Source: Pantoea allii (GTDB lineage Bacteria; Pseudomonadota; Gammaproteobacteria; Enterobacterales; Enterobacteriaceae). Taken from it: a DNA stretch of 64,000 bases. The position numbers were made by a program, and so were the translations under genes. The notes under the pieces were generated by a model. That model was given only the letters and a program-made list of their open reading frames with translations, searched no databases and had not been told where the DNA came from. The stretch spans positions 186,001-250,000 of the forward strand of contig NZ_NTMH01000036.1 in the NCBI RefSeq assembly GCF_002307475.1, given 5' to 3'. Shown here one piece after another: positions 9,769 through 20,174 of this stretch. How positions within the stretch are numbered: position 1 is the first letter of the stretch; the number at the start of each line of letters is the position of its first letter.

Positions 9769-11550
9769 ATGCAGGACAAGGTTTCCGATGCCACACTGCC
9801 CGCTATCGACAATAACCCACTGCTGAGTGATTCCTGGTTACGCAGCCAACTCTACGGGCTGGAGCGTTCGGCCGATGATTTTCCTCGCCTGCCCCAGACA
9901 GAGCTGACAGAACTGGTCGCCAGCAATACCGACCTGCAACAGTTTTCTCAGCCGGTGATGCGCAAGCTGGCACAGAAGGTGGCACCGATGCAGTCGGTGG
10001 TCATTCTGTCTGACGCTGCGGGCCGGGTGCTGCATACGTTTGGTGATATGCAGGCGATGCAAAAGGCACAGCGCTTTGCCCTCGCTCCCGGTAACATCTG
10101 GAGCGAATGTGGCCGGGGCACGAACGCCATTGGCACAGCCCTGGCGATAGACGATGGATGCGAAGTTGACGGTAATCAACACTTCCTGACCCGCAACCAG
10201 GGCCTTTACTGCGCCGCGATGCCGCTGCAAATGCCCAACGGACACATCGCGGGCGTGCTGGATATCTCCGGCCCCGCCCATTTCTCGCACGATCACAGCT
10301 TTGCCTGGGTAAAGCAGGCCGCGCGGCAGATTGAGTACCTGTGGGTTAAGCAAAGCCTGCATCCGCAGCAGTGGCTGATGAGCCTGCACCCCGATGTGCA
10401 TAAACTCGATAGCCTGGATGAGTTGCTGCTGGTGTTTTCGGATAACGTACTGACTGCCGCAAACCGCCTGGCGATGCGTGAACTGGGTCTGCACGCCGAG
10501 CAGCTTGGCATCACGACCTTTGAGCAGTTGTTTCCCCAGCGTAACCTGCAGGCCACGGCCCTGCCGACGCCGGTAATAACCGGCCATCAGCCTTATTACT
10601 ATCGTCTGCGGGCACCGACCCGGACGCGCTTCAGCGTCGCCGCACGTCCTGCGCCACCGCTTCCTTTCTCCCTGCAAAATGAGGGCGACAAAATGGTGCG
10701 CCTGTTGAATGCCGGAGTGGCATTGTGCATTCGCGGGGAAACCGGCAGCGGGAAAGAGTACGTGAGCCGCGCATTGCATCAGCAGAGCCGCTGGCGTGCG
10801 GGCAAATTTGTGGCGATTAACTGCGCCGCGATTCCAGAATCGCTGATTGAATCCGAGCTGTTCGGCTATCAGCCTGGGGCGTTTACCGGGGCCAGCAAAA
10901 ATGGCTATATCGGCAAAATTCGTGAGGCCGATGGCGGCGTCCTGTTTCTGGATGAAATTGGCGATATGCCGCTGGCGCTGCAAACCCGGCTCCTGCGGGT
11001 GCTTCAGGAAAAAGAGGTCGCACCGCTGGGTTCCAGTCAGAGCTGGCCGGTGAACCTGGCCGTGATCAGCGCAACGCACCGGGATTTGGCCCAGCGCGTC
11101 AGCCAGGGCACATTTCGTGAGGATCTTCTTTATCGCTTACAGGAGTTTTCATTAACCATTCCGCCGCTGCGTGACTGGCCTTCGCTATCGACCTTTATCA
11201 CACAGCTCTGGGGTGAACTGGGCGGCGATGCGCGCCAGATTGGGCTGTCACCTGAGGTCATGACGACATTAACGCGTTACCGCTGGCCGGGCAACGTACG
11301 CCAGTTACGTAGCCTGATGAAAGTCTTGCTGGCGCTGGCTGAAGATGGGGAAACCGTGGGGATAATGCACCTGCCGGAAGCGTACCGTAACGAGGAAGCG
11401 CCGGCGTTACCTGCGCGTCAGCAACATGACGATCAGCTGATAAACGCCACGCTGCAGCAGTTTAACGGCAATATCAGCAAAACCGCACAGGCGTTAGGCG
11501 TTGCGCGCAGCACGCTGTATCGCCGCGCTGCACGCAATAAATACGGTTAA
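9769..11550 (+). CDS. acoR: Sigma-54-dependent transcriptional activator, AcoR family
   Basis: A 593-residue enhancer-binding protein. The N-terminal half is a GAF-like sensor (conserved [16 protein letters not shown] around residues 108-123). The AAA+ domain has Walker A GETGSGKE (about 324-331), the sigma-54 loop GAFTGA at 370-375 and Walker B LFLDEIGD; a Fis-type helix-turn-helix closes the protein ([17 protein letters not shown]). The start at 9769 is preceded by GAGGT; an upstream in-frame codon at 9691 overlaps the palindrome and is less likely. It is divergent from the dehydrogenases it presumably activates. The inducer, possibly acetoin, ethanol or an aldehyde, cannot be read from sequence. 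Confidence 0.9.
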   Translation: MQDKVSDATLPAIDNNPLLSDSWLRSQLYGLERSADDFPRLPQTELTELVASNTDLQQFSQPVMRKLAQKVAPMQSVVILSDAAGRVLHTFGDMQAMQKAQRFALAPGNIWSECGRGTNAIGTALAIDDGCEVDGNQHFLTRNQGLYCAAMPLQMPNGHIAGVLDISGPAHFSHDHSFAWVKQAARQIEYLWVKQSLHPQQWLMSLHPDVHKLDSLDELLLVFSDNVLTAANRLAMRELGLHAEQLGITTFEQLFPQRNLQATALPTPVITGHQPYYYRLRAPTRTRFSVAARPAPPLPFSLQNEGDKMVRLLNAGVALCIRGETGSGKEYVSRALHQQSRWRAGKFVAINCAAIPESLIESELFGYQPGAFTGASKNGYIGKIREADGGVLFLDEIGDMPLALQTRLLRVLQEKEVAPLGSSQSWPVNLAVISATHRDLAQRVSQGTFREDLLYRLQEFSLTIPPLRDWPSLSTFITQLWGELGGDARQIGLSPEVMTTLTRYRWPGNVRQLRSLMKVLLALAEDGETVGIMHLPEAYRNEEAPALPARQQHDDQLINATLQQFNGNISKTAQALGVARSTLYRRAARNKYG

Positions 11551-12038
11551 TCGCGGAAGTTTTTAAACTGGAACGGCTGCCCCAGATTGCCGCCGCGCAC
11601 CAGCGCCATCGCGCCCTGCAGATCGTCGCGTGACTTACCGGTAACGCGTAGGGATTCCCCCTGAATCTGCGTCTGCACTTTGAGCTTGCTGTCTTTGATC
11701 AGCTTCACCAGCTTTTTCGCCACATCGGCTTCAATGCCTTTTTTCATTTTGGCATCCAGGCTCCAGCTCTTGCCGCTGTGTTCAATCTCTTCTGGCACGT
11801 CCAGTGCCGCGCCTTCAATGCCGCGCTTGAGCATTTTTTCGCGCAGAATATCGACCAGTTGCTTAACCTGAAAGTCAGATTCACTGATGACTTTAATGGT
11901 TTCATTTTTTTCATTGAGTTCATAACTGGCGGTGACGTTGCGGAAATCGAAACGCGTTGCCAGTTCACGGTTAGCATTCTCTACCGCATTGCGAACTTCC
12001 TGCATGTCGACTTCTGAAACGATATCGAAAGATGGCAT
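11547..12038 (-). CDS. yajQ: YajQ family nucleotide-binding protein
   Basis: A 163-residue UPF0234 protein, the E. coli length. The start at 12038 gives the conserved [10 protein letters not shown] and is preceded by GGAGAAGAAG; an upstream in-frame Met at 12071 has no support. Two ferredoxin-like halves are expected, and the C-terminus [11 protein letters not shown] is typical. Family members bind nucleotides, and some bind cyclic di-GMP. The stop overlaps the convergent acoR stop by 3 bases. Confidence 0.95.
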   Translation of the reverse strand: MPSFDIVSEVDMQEVRNAVENANRELATRFDFRNVTASYELNEKNETIKVISESDFQVKQLVDILREKMLKRGIEGAALDVPEEIEHSGKSWSLDAKMKKGIEADVAKKLVKLIKDSKLKVQTQIQGESLRVTGKSRDDLQGAMALVRGGNLGQPFQFKNFRD

Positions 12039-12171
12039 CTCTTCTTCTCCTGAGGCTAAACTGGCATGCATAATACGCGTCTTACGGCACTAAATAAAAT
12101 CACGCTGTGCAGCGCTATACTTAACTCATTGTCACAGCGCATAAATAATAAGCCCGCGAGCGGGAGGCAGC

Positions 12172-13092
12172 ATGAAAATAACCGTATTAGGATGTGGTGC
12201 GCTAGGTCAGGTCTGGCTCACCGCCCTTGCCCATTGCGGACACGATGTTCAGGGCTGGCTGCGCGTGCCTCAGCCCTACTGTTCTGCTAATGTGATTGAT
12301 CCGTTGGGCCGCGTGTCAAACCGGACATTTATCGCTAACGATCCGCTGTTTCTGGCCCAGAGCCAACTGCTGTTGGTGACGCTTAAAGCGCCGCAGGTAT
12401 CGACCGCTGTTAAAAATCTGGAAAGCGTGATGTCGGAAAACTGCCCCGTCCTGCTGCTGCACAACGGGATGGGCACGCTGGGAGAACTCAAAGGGCTTCG
12501 GCAACCGCTGTTGCGCGGTATCACCACGCACGCCGCTATGCGAGACGGCACGGTGATCAAGCATGTCGCCAACGGCGTCACGCACATTGGCCCCGGCAAC
12601 CGTAAAAGCGAGGGCGGAAGTGAGATCGCCGATATCCTGCATGACGCACTGCCCGACGTCGCCTGGCACGACAACATCCGCGCCGCCTGCTGGCGCAAAC
12701 TGGCGGTTAACTGCGTGATTAACGCCCTGAGCGTGGAGCACGACTGTCAGAACGGCGCGTTGCGTCATTACAGCGGTGAAATAACGACGTTATGCGATGA
12801 AATCAGTTGGGTGATGGAACGCGAAGGCCAGTCCGTTGCCAGTCAGAGCCTGCAGGATCACGTCTTTGATGTGATTGAAACCACGGCGGCTAACACCTCA
12901 TCGATGTTGCAGGATATTCGCGCACAGCGGCTAACGGAAATTGAGTACATTACCGGTTTTCTGTTGCGCCGCGCACGCACGCACGGCTTAGTGTTGACAG
13001 AAAACACGCGCCTGTATGACATGATTAAACGCAAGGAGTCTTATTATGGGCGCGAGCGCCTCAGTACTGGTCTGTCTGGCTCATGGCAGTGA
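12172..13092 (+). CDS. panE: 2-dehydropantoate 2-reductase
   Basis: NADPH-dependent reduction of ketopantoate to pantoate, for pantothenate and CoA synthesis. The protein (306 aa) opens with the Rossmann motif GCGALG (7-12) and carries the catalytic Lys176 (WRKLAVNC) and Glu256 at E. coli positions. One oddity is Ala where E. coli has Pro in the conserved VNCVINPL segment. The Shine-Dalgarno (GGGAGG, 12162-12167) is partly inside a small CCCGC/GCGGG hairpin at 12153-12164. The 3' end overlaps yajL by 47 bases, as in E. coli. Confidence 0.95.
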   Translation: MKITVLGCGALGQVWLTALAHCGHDVQGWLRVPQPYCSANVIDPLGRVSNRTFIANDPLFLAQSQLLLVTLKAPQVSTAVKNLESVMSENCPVLLLHNGMGTLGELKGLRQPLLRGITTHAAMRDGTVIKHVANGVTHIGPGNRKSEGGSEIADILHDALPDVAWHDNIRAACWRKLAVNCVINALSVEHDCQNGALRHYSGEITTLCDEISWVMEREGQSVASQSLQDHVFDVIETTAANTSSMLQDIRAQRLTEIEYITGFLLRRARTHGLVLTENTRLYDMIKRKESYYGRERLSTGLSGSWQ

Positions 13093-13645
13093 AGAAATCG
13101 AAGCGGTGACCACGCTAGATCTCCTGGTTCGCGGCGGTATAAAAACCCTCACCGCTAGCGTAGAAAGCGACGGAAGCCGGGAAATTGTTTGTTCCCGCGG
13201 CGTAAGGTTGCTGGCCGATGTGCCGCTGGTTGAGGTGGCGGACAATGACTATGACGCCATTGTGCTACCCGGTGGCCTGAAAGGAGCCGAGACGTTTCGC
13301 GACAGCCCGCTGCTGGTGGAAACCGTCCGCCAGTTCCATCAGTCAGGACGCATTGTTGCCGCCATCTGCGCGGCGGCCGGCACGGTACTGGTGCCACACA
13401 ATCTGTTTCCGGTAGGAAATATGACGGGCTTTCCCGGTTTGAAAGACAGGATACCGGAGGATAAATGGATGGAGCGTCGCGTCGTATGGGACCCACGGGT
13501 TAATCTGTTAACCAGCCAGGCACCGGGCACGGCGATGGACTTTGCGCTGAAGTTAATTGATTTATTAGCAGGCAGTGATAAAGCGCGTGAGGTTGCAGCC
13601 CAGTTGGTACTGGCACCCGGCATTTATGACTATCAGGCAAGTTAG
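13046..13645 (+). CDS. yajL: Protein/nucleotide deglycase-type chaperone YajL (DJ-1 family)
   Basis: DJ-1/PfpI superfamily protein (199 aa) proposed to protect proteins from oxidative and glycation damage. The nucleophile Cys108 lies in AAICAAAG and the partner Glu16 or Glu17 in HGSEEIEA; the conserved VLPGG is present. E. coli reads AAICAAPA, so two small residues next to the nucleophile differ. It starts inside the last 47 bases of panE in another frame, implying coupled translation. Confidence 0.93.
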   Translation: MGASASVLVCLAHGSEEIEAVTTLDLLVRGGIKTLTASVESDGSREIVCSRGVRLLADVPLVEVADNDYDAIVLPGGLKGAETFRDSPLLVETVRQFHQSGRIVAAICAAAGTVLVPHNLFPVGNMTGFPGLKDRIPEDKWMERRVVWDPRVNLLTSQAPGTAMDFALKLIDLLAGSDKAREVAAQLVLAPGIYDYQAS

Positions 13646-13678
13646 GATTGGGCGTTAAGACAGCAGATACAGCGGACC

Positions 13679-13715
13679 CGGTGCCCGCATCACTCTCAGG
13701 TGGACGCGGGCACCG
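13679..13715. repeat. Inverted repeat between yajL and thiI
   Basis: A 10-bp perfect stem CGGTGCCCGC/GCGGGCACCG (13679-13688 with 13706-13715) sits between the convergent yajL and thiI genes. There is no clear T tract on either side, so its role as a bidirectional terminator is only likely from position. Confidence 0.55.
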
Positions 13716-13744
13716 CCGAAACAGTCATACTGTCTCGGATCGTC

Positions 13745-15193
13745 TTACGGGCGGTAAACTTTGACGTTTTTAAAACCCTGCTCATGCAGGTACAGCGCCT
13801 GTAACTTGCTCATCACGCCGCGATCGCAATACAGCAGCCAGGTTTTGTTCTGATCGAGATCGCCAAACTGCGTGCTGAGTTTATAGAACGGCATCGATTT
13901 CACTTCGGTGCCCACCAGCTGCAGCGGTTTGTCTTCCTGCTCATCCACCGAGCGAATATCCAGCACGCTGTCGTTTTCGTTCAGTAAGCCGACCGTTTCT
14001 ACCTCGACAACGTCTTCCTGGGTCTGCTCAGCGATGTCGCGAATATCAACGTTAGTGGCTTCGGCCACCATGCGTTCCAGAATCGAGAAGTCAAAATGGC
14101 TTTCTTCGGCTTCGATTTTGCCTTTTACCGCCCTAACCGTCGGGCTTTTGGAAATCACACCACAATATTCCGGCATGGTGCTGGCAAAATCTTCGGTGCC
14201 GATCTCACGCGCGACCTTAATGATGTGTTCTTTATCATGGGAGATCAGCGGGCGCAGAATCAGCGTATCAGAAGCATTGTCGATCAAACGCAGGTTAGTC
14301 AGCGTCTGGCTGGATACCTGCCCCAGCGCTTCACCGGTCACCAGCGCCTGCACGCCATAACGTTCAGCCACCATCGACGCGGCGCGAACCATCATGCGCT
14401 TCAGCACCACGCCCATTTGGCCATCGTCGACTTTTTCTAAAATTTCGCCCACGACCGGCTCGAAGTTAATCGCCACAAAACGGACCCGATGCGAACGGCC
14501 AAAACGGTTCCAGATATAATGCGCCACCTGACGCACGCCGATTTCATGCGCTGCTCCACCAAGATTAAAGAAGCAGTAGTGCACCCGGCAACCGCGACGC
14601 ATCAACATGTAGCTTGAAACGCCGGAGTCAAAGCCGCCCGAGATCAGCGACAGCACGTCTTCCTGCGTGCCGATCGGGAAACCGCCCAGCCCTTCATAGC
14701 GTGCGGTGACCAGGGTTAAACGGTTTTCTTCCACTTCCAGATTGACCGTCACCTGCGGCTTTTTAAGCTGTACCGTCGCGCTGTCGATGTGCTGATTCAG
14801 ACCACCGCCCACATAGCGTTCCACATCCTGCGAACTGAAGCTGTGTTTGCCCCGGCGCTTAACCCGCACGCAAAACGTTTTGTTTTCAAGAGCATCGCGA
14901 TACTGCGCCAGCGTCTGCTCAAAAATATGGTGGATATCGGTATATTCACGATCTTCAACCGCAAGGACATGATGAATACCGGGGATGCGCATGAGCTCAT
15001 CAGGAATGACCCTGCGCATGGCTTCATCTTTACAGCGCACTTCAATATGATCCCAGTGACGCACGACCGCGATCTCATCGCTGACCGTTTTGAGCACGTT
15101 ACGGATATTGCTGGCAAGAATCTTAATAAAGCGCAGGCGCACCGACTGACTCTTGATGGTGATTTCGGGAAATAACTTGACGATAAACTTCAT
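13745..15193 (-). CDS. thiI: tRNA 4-thiouridine synthase / thiazole sulfur carrier ThiI
   Basis: Bifunctional sulfurtransferase (482 aa, the E. coli length). Order: an N-terminal ferredoxin-like and THUMP region (about 60-165), the PP-loop SGGFDSG near residue 185 that adenylates U8 of tRNA, and a C-terminal rhodanese domain with the persulfide Cys456 (LLYCDRG). Cys344 (MPEYCGV) is also present. It supplies sulfur to both 4-thiouridine and the thiamine thiazole. It is monocistronic here and divergent from xseB-ispA-dxs. Confidence 0.97.
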   Translation of the reverse strand: MKFIVKLFPEITIKSQSVRLRFIKILASNIRNVLKTVSDEIAVVRHWDHIEVRCKDEAMRRVIPDELMRIPGIHHVLAVEDREYTDIHHIFEQTLAQYRDALENKTFCVRVKRRGKHSFSSQDVERYVGGGLNQHIDSATVQLKKPQVTVNLEVEENRLTLVTARYEGLGGFPIGTQEDVLSLISGGFDSGVSSYMLMRRGCRVHYCFFNLGGAAHEIGVRQVAHYIWNRFGRSHRVRFVAINFEPVVGEILEKVDDGQMGVVLKRMMVRAASMVAERYGVQALVTGEALGQVSSQTLTNLRLIDNASDTLILRPLISHDKEHIIKVAREIGTEDFASTMPEYCGVISKSPTVRAVKGKIEAEESHFDFSILERMVAEATNVDIRDIAEQTQEDVVEVETVGLLNENDSVLDIRSVDEQEDKPLQLVGTEVKSMPFYKLSTQFGDLDQNKTWLLYCDRGVMSKLQALYLHEQGFKNVKVYRP

Positions 15194-15425
15194 GGCGATA
15201 CAGCTTCGTTGGGCAAATAAGTGCTAAAACAGGCTGCACTTAGCTGGTAAGATCATAAAATTGCGGGGTGCCAGGCGCATCCGCATCCGAGGCGCGAGAG
15301 TATATCACCTTTACCCGGTGACTGCTTCTGCAACAGCATGCGCATTGATTATTTTGCTAATCATTCTCTGTCAGCTACCATGACCGATTGCAAGATAACG
15401 TCCCAACCGTGAGTCGATCCTAACT

Positions 15426-15668
15426 ATGCCGAAAAAAGCCGAACAGCCAGCCAGCTTTGAAACGTCATTGCAGCAGCTGGAACAGATTGTCAGCCGTCTG
15501 GAAAGTGGTGAACTGCCGTTGGAAGAGGCACTCAATGAATTTGAGCGCGGCGTGCAGTTAGCACGCAACGGCCAACAGACGCTGCAACAGGCTGAGCAGC
15601 GCGTTCGTATTTTACTCAGCGATGATAAAGACGCCGACCTCTCCTCCTTTACGCCGGAAAACAGCTAA
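15426..15668 (+). CDS. xseB: Exodeoxyribonuclease VII small subunit
   Basis: Small subunit (80 aa) of the ssDNA-specific exonuclease VII, made largely of two helices ([17 protein letters not shown] and [14 protein letters not shown] are the family signature). Several XseB copies bind one XseA, encoded elsewhere. The TAA stop overlaps the ispA ATG by one base, and dxs follows closely, giving the xseB-ispA-dxs operon seen across enterobacteria. Confidence 0.96.
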   Translation: MPKKAEQPASFETSLQQLEQIVSRLESGELPLEEALNEFERGVQLARNGQQTLQQAEQRVRILLSDDKDADLSSFTPENS

Positions 15669-16567
15669 TGGATTTTCCTGAACTGCTCGACGCCTATCAC
15701 CGGCAGGTGAACCGCGCGTTGACGGGCTTATTAGATGCCTTGCCTTTTCAGAGTTCTCCTCTGGTGAATGCCATGCAGTATGGGGCATTATTAGGCGGAA
15801 AACGCCTGCGCCCGTTTCTGGTCTACGCCACCGGCGAAATGCTTCACGCCGACAACGCCAGCCTGGATGCGCCCGCTGCGGCAGTTGAGTGTATTCATGC
15901 CTATTCACTGATTCATGACGATCTTCCGGCAATGGACGATGACGCCCTGCGTCGTGGTCAACCGACTTGCCATATCAAATATGGTGAAGACACGGCTATC
16001 CTTGCCGGGGATGCGCTGCAAACGCTGGCCTTTTCGATTCTTGCCGACCAGCCGATGCCTGGCGTAAGCGCGGAATACCGACTGGCCATGCTGTCCGAGC
16101 TGGCAAAAGCCAGCGGCGTAGCCGGCATGTGCGGTGGACAGGCGTTGGATTTGGCCGCTGAAGGTCAGTCAGTGGGCCTGACCCAACTTGAACAGATTCA
16201 TCGTCATAAAACCGGGGCATTAATTCGCGCAGCCGTTCGGCTCGGCGCCTTTGCCGCCGGGGAAAAAGGTCGTGAAGCGCTCCCGCATCTTGACCGCTAT
16301 GCCGATGCGATTGGCCTGGCTTTTCAGGTGCAGGATGACATCCTGGATGTGACGGGCGACACAGCTGTCATCGGAAAACGTCAAGGTGCCGATCAAGATC
16401 TTGGAAAAAGCACCTATCCTTCACTGATGGGTCTGGATAATGCCCGCACTAAGGCACTGGATTTGTATCAGGAAGCCGTCGATGCTTTGCATATGCTCTC
16501 TGCAAAATCCTATAACACTAAAGCCTTGAAGGCGCTGGCGAGCTTCGTAATTGAACGCGATAAATAA
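15668..16567 (+). CDS. ispA: Farnesyl diphosphate synthase
   Basis: Condenses isopentenyl diphosphate with DMAPP and GPP to give farnesyl diphosphate. The 299-residue protein has the first Asp-rich motif in [10 protein letters not shown] and the second in QVQDDILD, plus the GGKRLRP substrate-binding segment. It is translationally coupled to xseB (TAATG) and lies 19 bases ahead of dxs, so two enzymes of the isoprenoid route are co-transcribed. FPP from here also feeds heme O (cyoE). Confidence 0.97.
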   Translation: MDFPELLDAYHRQVNRALTGLLDALPFQSSPLVNAMQYGALLGGKRLRPFLVYATGEMLHADNASLDAPAAAVECIHAYSLIHDDLPAMDDDALRRGQPTCHIKYGEDTAILAGDALQTLAFSILADQPMPGVSAEYRLAMLSELAKASGVAGMCGGQALDLAAEGQSVGLTQLEQIHRHKTGALIRAAVRLGAFAAGEKGREALPHLDRYADAIGLAFQVQDDILDVTGDTAVIGKRQGADQDLGKSTYPSLMGLDNARTKALDLYQEAVDALHMLSAKSYNTKALKALASFVIERDK

Positions 16568-16586
16568 CTTCCATGATGAGTCACTG

Positions 16587-18452
16587 ATGAGTTTTGATAC
16601 TACAAAATACCCGACACTGGCGCAGGCAGAAACGGTTCAGGCGCTGCGAGCCCTGCCTAAAGAGAAATTGCCTGCGCTTTGCAACGAGCTGCGCCAGTAT
16701 TTATTAGACAGCGTGAGCCGCTCAAGCGGCCATTTTGCGTCGGGCCTGGGCGTGGTCGAGCTGACGGTGGCGCTGCATTACGTTTATAACACACCGTTCG
16801 ATCACCTGGTCTGGGACGTCGGTCATCAGGCTTATCCGCACAAAATTTTAACGGGTCGTCGCGATCGCATTGGCTCTATTCGCCAAAAGAACGGCGTGCA
16901 TCCGTTTCCCTGGCGCGGTGAGAGTGAATACGACGTGCTGAGCGTGGGCCACTCCTCCACCTCCATCAGTGCCGGACTGGGGATGGCTGCGGCTGCCGAA
17001 CGTGAAAGCAAAGGCCGCCGCACCGCCTGCGTTATCGGTGATGGCGCAATCACTGCCGGCATGGCGTTTGAAGCCATGAACCATGCGGGCGATATCAAGT
17101 CCGATATGCTCGTCATTCTGAATGACAATGAAATGTCGATTTCCGAAAACGTGGGTGCCCTGAATAACCGACTGGCGCAGATTTTATCCGGCAAAACCTA
17201 TGCCCGTTTGCGCGAGGGCGGTAAGCGCGTCCTGACCGGCCTGCCACCGATCAAAGAGTTAGTCCGGCGCACCGAAGAGCACCTGAAAGGCATGGTCGTG
17301 CCCGGTACGCTGTTCGAAGAGCTGGGATTTAACTATATCGGCCCGGTTGACGGACATGATGTCCTGACGCTGGTGAATACGCTGAGCAACATGCGCAGCC
17401 TGAAAGGCCCGCAGTTCCTGCATATTATGACCAAAAAGGGCAAAGGTTATGCGCCGGCGGAGCAGGACCCTATCGCCTGGCATGCGGTGCCAAAATTTGA
17501 CGTTGCCAGCGGCGAGCTGCCAAAAAGCGCCGAAGGTTTGCCGAGCTATTCCAAAATTTTCGGTAACTGGCTGTGCGAGATGGCCGCTGACGATGCGAAA
17601 CTGATGGCCATTACGCCAGCCATGCGCGAAGGTTCCGGCATGGTGGGTTTCTCTCGCAAGTATCCCAATCAATATTTTGATGTCGCTATTGCGGAACAGC
17701 ATGCGGTAACCTTTGCAGCGGGCCTGGCCATTGGCGGCTATAAACCGGTGGTGGCTATCTATTCCACCTTCCTGCAGCGCGCCTACGATCAGGTGATTCA
17801 CGATGTGGCGATTCAGAAGCTGCCGGTGTTGTTTGCCATCGATCGTGGCGGCATCGTGGGTGCTGACGGTCAAACGCACCAGGGCGCGTTCGATCTCGCC
17901 TACCTGCGCTGCGTTCCGGACATGGTGATTATGACGCCGAGCGACGAGGACGAATGTCGCCAGATGCTGTATACCGGCTATCACTATCAGGATGGCCCGG
18001 CTGCGGTTCGCTATCCGCGCGGCACCGGCACTGGCGCGGCATTAACGCCGCTGCAAAGCCTGCCGCTGGGTAAAGGCGTGGTAAAACGTCAGGGCGAAAA
18101 ACTGGCTATCCTCAACTTTGGTACGCTGTTGCCAGAAGCGAGCCAGGTGGCGGAAGCGCTCAATGCCACGCTGGTTGACATGCGCTTTGTGAAACCGCTG
18201 GATACGGCACTGATCACTGAGCTGGCGGCCCGTCACGAATCCTTGATTACGCTGGAAGAAGGCGCGATTAAAGGCGGCGCCGGTAGCGGCGTGAATGAGT
18301 ATGTCATGGCTAAGCGCCTGGGTGTGCCGGTGCTGAATATCGGCCTGCCTGATGAGTTTATTCCACCCGGCACGCAGGAAGAGATGCGTCACGTCTACCA
18401 ACTGGACGTTGACGGTATTCAACAGCAAATCAGTCGCTGGCTGGCGCAATAG
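16587..18452 (+). CDS. dxs: 1-deoxy-D-xylulose-5-phosphate synthase
   Basis: Thiamine-diphosphate enzyme (621 aa) that condenses pyruvate and glyceraldehyde 3-phosphate, the first step of the MEP pathway and a source for thiamine and pyridoxal. The ThDP/Mg motif [18 protein letters not shown] (about 150-167) and the transketolase pyrimidine-domain segment [12 protein letters not shown] are intact. The start at 16587 matches the conserved [12 protein letters not shown]; an in-frame ATG at 16551 would overlap ispA and is not favoured, although the Shine-Dalgarno for either is weak. Confidence 0.97.
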   Translation: MSFDTTKYPTLAQAETVQALRALPKEKLPALCNELRQYLLDSVSRSSGHFASGLGVVELTVALHYVYNTPFDHLVWDVGHQAYPHKILTGRRDRIGSIRQKNGVHPFPWRGESEYDVLSVGHSSTSISAGLGMAAAAERESKGRRTACVIGDGAITAGMAFEAMNHAGDIKSDMLVILNDNEMSISENVGALNNRLAQILSGKTYARLREGGKRVLTGLPPIKELVRRTEEHLKGMVVPGTLFEELGFNYIGPVDGHDVLTLVNTLSNMRSLKGPQFLHIMTKKGKGYAPAEQDPIAWHAVPKFDVASGELPKSAEGLPSYSKIFGNWLCEMAADDAKLMAITPAMREGSGMVGFSRKYPNQYFDVAIAEQHAVTFAAGLAIGGYKPVVAIYSTFLQRAYDQVIHDVAIQKLPVLFAIDRGGIVGADGQTHQGAFDLAYLRCVPDMVIMTPSDEDECRQMLYTGYHYQDGPAAVRYPRGTGTGAALTPLQSLPLGKGVVKRQGEKLAILNFGTLLPEASQVAEALNATLVDMRFVKPLDTALITELAARHESLITLEEGAIKGGAGSGVNEYVMAKRLGVPVLNIGLPDEFIPPGTQEEMRHVYQLDVDGIQQQISRWLAQ

Positions 18453-18461
18453 TTCCCTGCC

Positions 18462-18481
18462 CCGCTCTCTGCGGAGAGCGG
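18462..18481 (+). terminator. Hairpin after dxs (weak terminator)
   Basis: Stem CCGCTCTC/GAGAGCGG (18462-18469 with 18474-18481) and a 4-base loop, 9 bases after the dxs stop. It is not followed by a T run, so it may only stabilise the mRNA end or act partially. Confidence 0.45.
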
Positions 18482-18485
18482 TATT

Positions 18486-18522
18486 CCTGCTATGCTTGAT
18501 CCCCTGGGAAAGACATAGCAGG
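18486..18522 (+). promoter_or_regulatory. Inverted repeat covering the yajO ribosome-binding site
   Basis: CCTGCTATG (18486-18494) is perfectly complementary to CATAGCAGG (18514-18522) across a 19-base loop. The right arm contains most of the yajO Shine-Dalgarno (AGCAGGAG, seven bases from the ATG). If both arms are transcribed, the stem would mask the ribosome-binding site. Alternatively the repeat is a protein-binding operator. Confidence 0.5.
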
Positions 18523-18529
18523 AGTCACC

Positions 18530-19504
18530 ATGAAAACCATTCAATTAGCGAATACCGACTTAAGGGTTTCACGGCTTTGCCTGGGCTGTATGACCTTCGG
18601 CGAACCCGATCGTGGCAAGCACGCCTGGACACTGCCTGAAGACAGCAGCCGTCCGCTCATCCGCCAGGCACTCGACGCCGGGATCAATTTTTTCGATACT
18701 GCGAACAGCTATTCGGATGGCAGTAGCGAGGAAATTTTAGGCCGGGCGCTTCACGATTTCGCCCGGCGTGACGAGGTGGTGGTCGCCACCAAAGTTTTCT
18801 TTCCCATGAGCAATCTGTCGCAGGGCTTATCCCGTCAAAATATCCTGCAATCCATTGACGACAGCCTGCAACGGCTCGGCATGGACTATGTCGATCTGCT
18901 GCAAATTCACCGCTGGGACTATGACACGCCGCTGGAAGAGACGCTGGATGCGCTTAATGAGGTGGTGAAATCCGGAAAGGCGCGTTATATCGGTGCCTCC
19001 TCAATGCATACCAACCAGTTTGCTCAGGCCCTGGCACTGCAGGACCAGGAGGGCTGGGCGCGCTTTGTCACCATGCAGGATCAGTACAATCTGATTCAGC
19101 GTGAAGAAGAGCGTGAGATGCACCCCTTGTGCCAGCGGGAAAACATTGCGGTTCTGCCCTGGAGTCCGCTGGCGCGCGGCAAGCTTACCCGTCCGTGGGG
19201 AGAAACGACTGCACGCTCCGTGTCGGATGAGGTCATCAAATCGCTCTATGCCTCAACCGAGGAAAACGACGCCGTGATAGCCGAGCGCCTGGCGCAGGTT
19301 GCGGCAGATAAAGGCGCGACGCGTGCACAGGTGGCTCTGGCCTGGTTGCTTAGCAAGCCTGCCGTCACCGCGCCGATTATCGGTGCCTCCCGTGCAGAGC
19401 AGTTTGCCAATCTGGTCAATGCGGTAAACGTCGAGCTGACGCCAGATGATATCGCCAAACTGGAAGAGGCTTATCAACCGCATCCCGCAACGGGCTATCA
19501 GTAA
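18530..19504 (+). CDS. yajO: Aldo-keto reductase YajO
   Basis: TIM-barrel NADPH-dependent aldo-keto reductase (324 aa), reported in E. coli to yield 1-deoxyxylulose 5-phosphate and hence to help thiamine synthesis. The catalytic tetrad is present: Asp and Tyr in FFDTANSYSDG, Lys in VVATKV and His in LLQIHRW. The cofactor-binding ending (PIIGASRAEQ) is also there. It lies directly after dxs, whose product is the same metabolite. An inverted repeat at 18486-18522 overlaps its ribosome-binding site. Confidence 0.94.
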   Translation: MKTIQLANTDLRVSRLCLGCMTFGEPDRGKHAWTLPEDSSRPLIRQALDAGINFFDTANSYSDGSSEEILGRALHDFARRDEVVVATKVFFPMSNLSQGLSRQNILQSIDDSLQRLGMDYVDLLQIHRWDYDTPLEETLDALNEVVKSGKARYIGASSMHTNQFAQALALQDQEGWARFVTMQDQYNLIQREEEREMHPLCQRENIAVLPWSPLARGKLTRPWGETTARSVSDEVIKSLYASTEENDAVIAERLAQVAADKGATRAQVALAWLLSKPAVTAPIIGASRAEQFANLVNAVNVELTPDDIAKLEEAYQPHPATGYQ

Positions 19505-19587
19505 GGGATTTTCAGGGAGGTGCGCTATCCGGGCAGCGGCATTGTCTGTTGAATATGCGCAAATCTGAGCACTGACGTGATGGTGAC

Positions 19588-19617
19588 GACCGTTCCCGCG
19601 ATTGCACGGGAACGGTC
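19588..19617. repeat. Strong inverted repeat between yajO and pgpA
   Basis: An 11-bp perfect stem GACCGTTCCCG/CGGGAACGGTC (19588-19598 with 19607-19617) with an 8-base loop separates two convergent genes. Neither side has a T tract, so it is more likely an mRNA-end stabiliser or a Rho-associated end than a classical terminator. Confidence 0.55.
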
Positions 19618-19676
19618 ATTATGCTGTAAGACAATATGCAGGTTAAGACGATGTTGTTTTACGTCACCCGGCAAGG

Positions 19677-20174
19677 TTATCCCGCCAGATAAACGCCTGT
19701 ACCGTACAGCATCGCCGCCGCGATAATACCTGCGATAATATCATCCACCATGATGCCCATACCGCCGTGCACGTTGCGGTCAAACCAGCGAATCGGCCAG
19801 GGCTTCCAGATATCCAGCACCCGGAACAGGACAAAGCCGCTGACCACCCATTGCCAGCTGTTAACCGGAATCGCCATCAGGGTAATCCACATCCCGATAA
19901 ACTCATCCCAGACAATGCTACCGTGGTCATGCACGCCCATATCTTTGGCGGTGCGATGGCAGAGGTAAACGCCCACGCTAATGCCCAATAACACGACCAG
20001 CGAGTACAGGTCATGAGGGAGAAAGGTCATGAGCCACCAAAACGGAATGGCAGCCAGCGATCCCACCGTACCCGGCATAAACGGGCTGAGTCCGCTGCCG
20101 AAGCCGGTCGCCAGTAAATGCCAGGGATTGCGCAGGCGCAGGCGACTTTTGGCGAGGCTTTTATCTGTGGTCAA
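19677..20174 (-). CDS. pgpA: Phosphatidylglycerophosphatase A
   Basis: Inner-membrane phosphatase that converts phosphatidylglycerophosphate to phosphatidylglycerol. Conserved acidic motifs DEFIGMW and DDIIAG and the segment [14 protein letters not shown] are intact. At the position where E. coli has the ATG (followed by ACCATTTTG) this sequence reads TCG. The nearest plausible start is the TTG three codons on (20174), with AAAGGA nine bases upstream, giving 165 aa; the only upstream in-frame ATG (20282) would lie deep inside thiL. With the TTG start it overlaps thiL by 14 bases. Confidence 0.88.
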   Translation of the reverse strand: MTTDKSLAKSRLRLRNPWHLLATGFGSGLSPFMPGTVGSLAAIPFWWLMTFLPHDLYSLVVLLGISVGVYLCHRTAKDMGVHDHGSIVWDEFIGMWITLMAIPVNSWQWVVSGFVLFRVLDIWKPWPIRWFDRNVHGGMGIMVDDIIAGIIAAAMLYGTGVYLAG

